Shown in pieces: positions 35,028-35,192 of a DNA stretch of 35,192 nucleotides. A program made the position numbers and the translations under genes. This stretch comes from Hyphomicrobiaceae bacterium (GTDB lineage: Bacteria; Pseudomonadota; Alphaproteobacteria; Rhizobiales; Hyphomicrobiaceae). The DNA is taken from positions 1 to 35,192 of the forward strand of contig JAMXLN010000153.1 in NCBI GenBank assembly GCA_024281145.1, written 5' to 3'. Numbering within the stretch: position 1 is the stretch's first letter; every line of letters starts with the position of its first letter. The notes under the pieces were generated by a model, which saw only the letters and a list, made by a program, of their open reading frames with translations, had not been told where the DNA came from and did not search any database.

Positions 35028-35192
35028 TCAGGAAGCTGCCGCAAATGCTCCAATCGCGAGAACGTCCACCATGAGTAGGACAATTGCCAGATAGATCGCT
35101 GCGCTGTCGCTATAGGAAACCCAGTGAGCAACCGCGTGTAATGGCGGCGTTGCTCCCTGCGCCTGTGCAAGCTGGATAAGCCCGTCGGTGCG
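35028..35192 (-). CDS. C-terminal end of a membrane protein cut by the right edge
   Basis: From the right edge the minus strand is open for 54 codons and stops at 35028. The sequence ends with a clear membrane helix (AIYLAIVLLMVDVLAIGAFAAA) after a polar stretch containing AHWVSYSDS. Codon composition looks natural. It is the C-terminus of a gene that begins outside the window; no family can be named. The 237-bp gap to the next gene suggests it is a separate transcription unit. Confidence 0.55.
   Translation of the reverse strand, partial: RTDGLIQLAQAQGATPPLHAVAHWVSYSDSAAIYLAIVLLMVDVLAIGAFAAAS

Overview
The window reads as a chromosomal segment of a high-GC alphaproteobacterium, most likely of the order Hyphomicrobiales (Rhizobiales). 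The main evidence is gene content: a pyruvate kinase gene preceded by a DUF1036 gene, a small usg gene, a DUF1244 protein, an Omp25/31-like beta-barrel protein, a DUF1236-type C-terminus and a rhizobial-type ACC deaminase. No rRNA, tRNA, CRISPR array or intact insertion sequence was recognised. This placement rests on recognised families only; no database search was made.

From 1 to 24.4 kb the window is densely packed with housekeeping-type genes. On the minus strand lie leucyl aminopeptidase (pepA), a class III CoA-transferase and a DUF983 zinc-ribbon membrane protein. On the plus strand follow a CYTH-CHAD protein and a GT21 glycosyltransferase. A tightly coupled minus-strand operon (12.06 to 7.14 kb) encodes an ABC-2 type exporter resembling GldA/GldF/GldG, with a DUF4340 protein as fourth member. 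Next come N-formylglutamate amidohydrolase and DUF1244, overlapping by 4 bp. The plus-strand set glycerate 2-kinase, DUF1036 and pyruvate kinase links glycerate to pyruvate through 2-phosphoglycerate and PEP. A large DUF3857/transglutaminase/TPR protein and a secreted PHB-depolymerase-type esterase follow. Then come usg and the groES-groEL operon, which has a CIRCE operator over its promoter and a second perfect inverted repeat three bases upstream.

From about 24.4 kb to the right end the character changes: genes are sparse, many gaps exceed 500 bp, and broken genes appear. This part holds a two-gene unit of a small basic protein and a protein with a TIR/deoxyribosyltransferase-like look (24512-25375). 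It also holds an outer-membrane beta-barrel protein, a decayed IS481-type transposase fragment, a Crp/Fnr regulator, a small putative lipoprotein and a 67-residue His/Tyr/Gly-rich secreted peptide. Further right are an ankyrin-repeat protein, a decayed TPR fragment, ACC deaminase (acdS) without an adjacent acdR, a DUF1236-tailed secreted protein, and the end of a membrane protein cut by the window edge. I read it as an accessory region with past insertions.

The best candidate for an undescribed system is the gene pair at 24512-25375, directly after groEL. Its second product has features of the NAD/nucleoside-handling TIR/NDT fold and its first is a small basic partner. Function is inference only.
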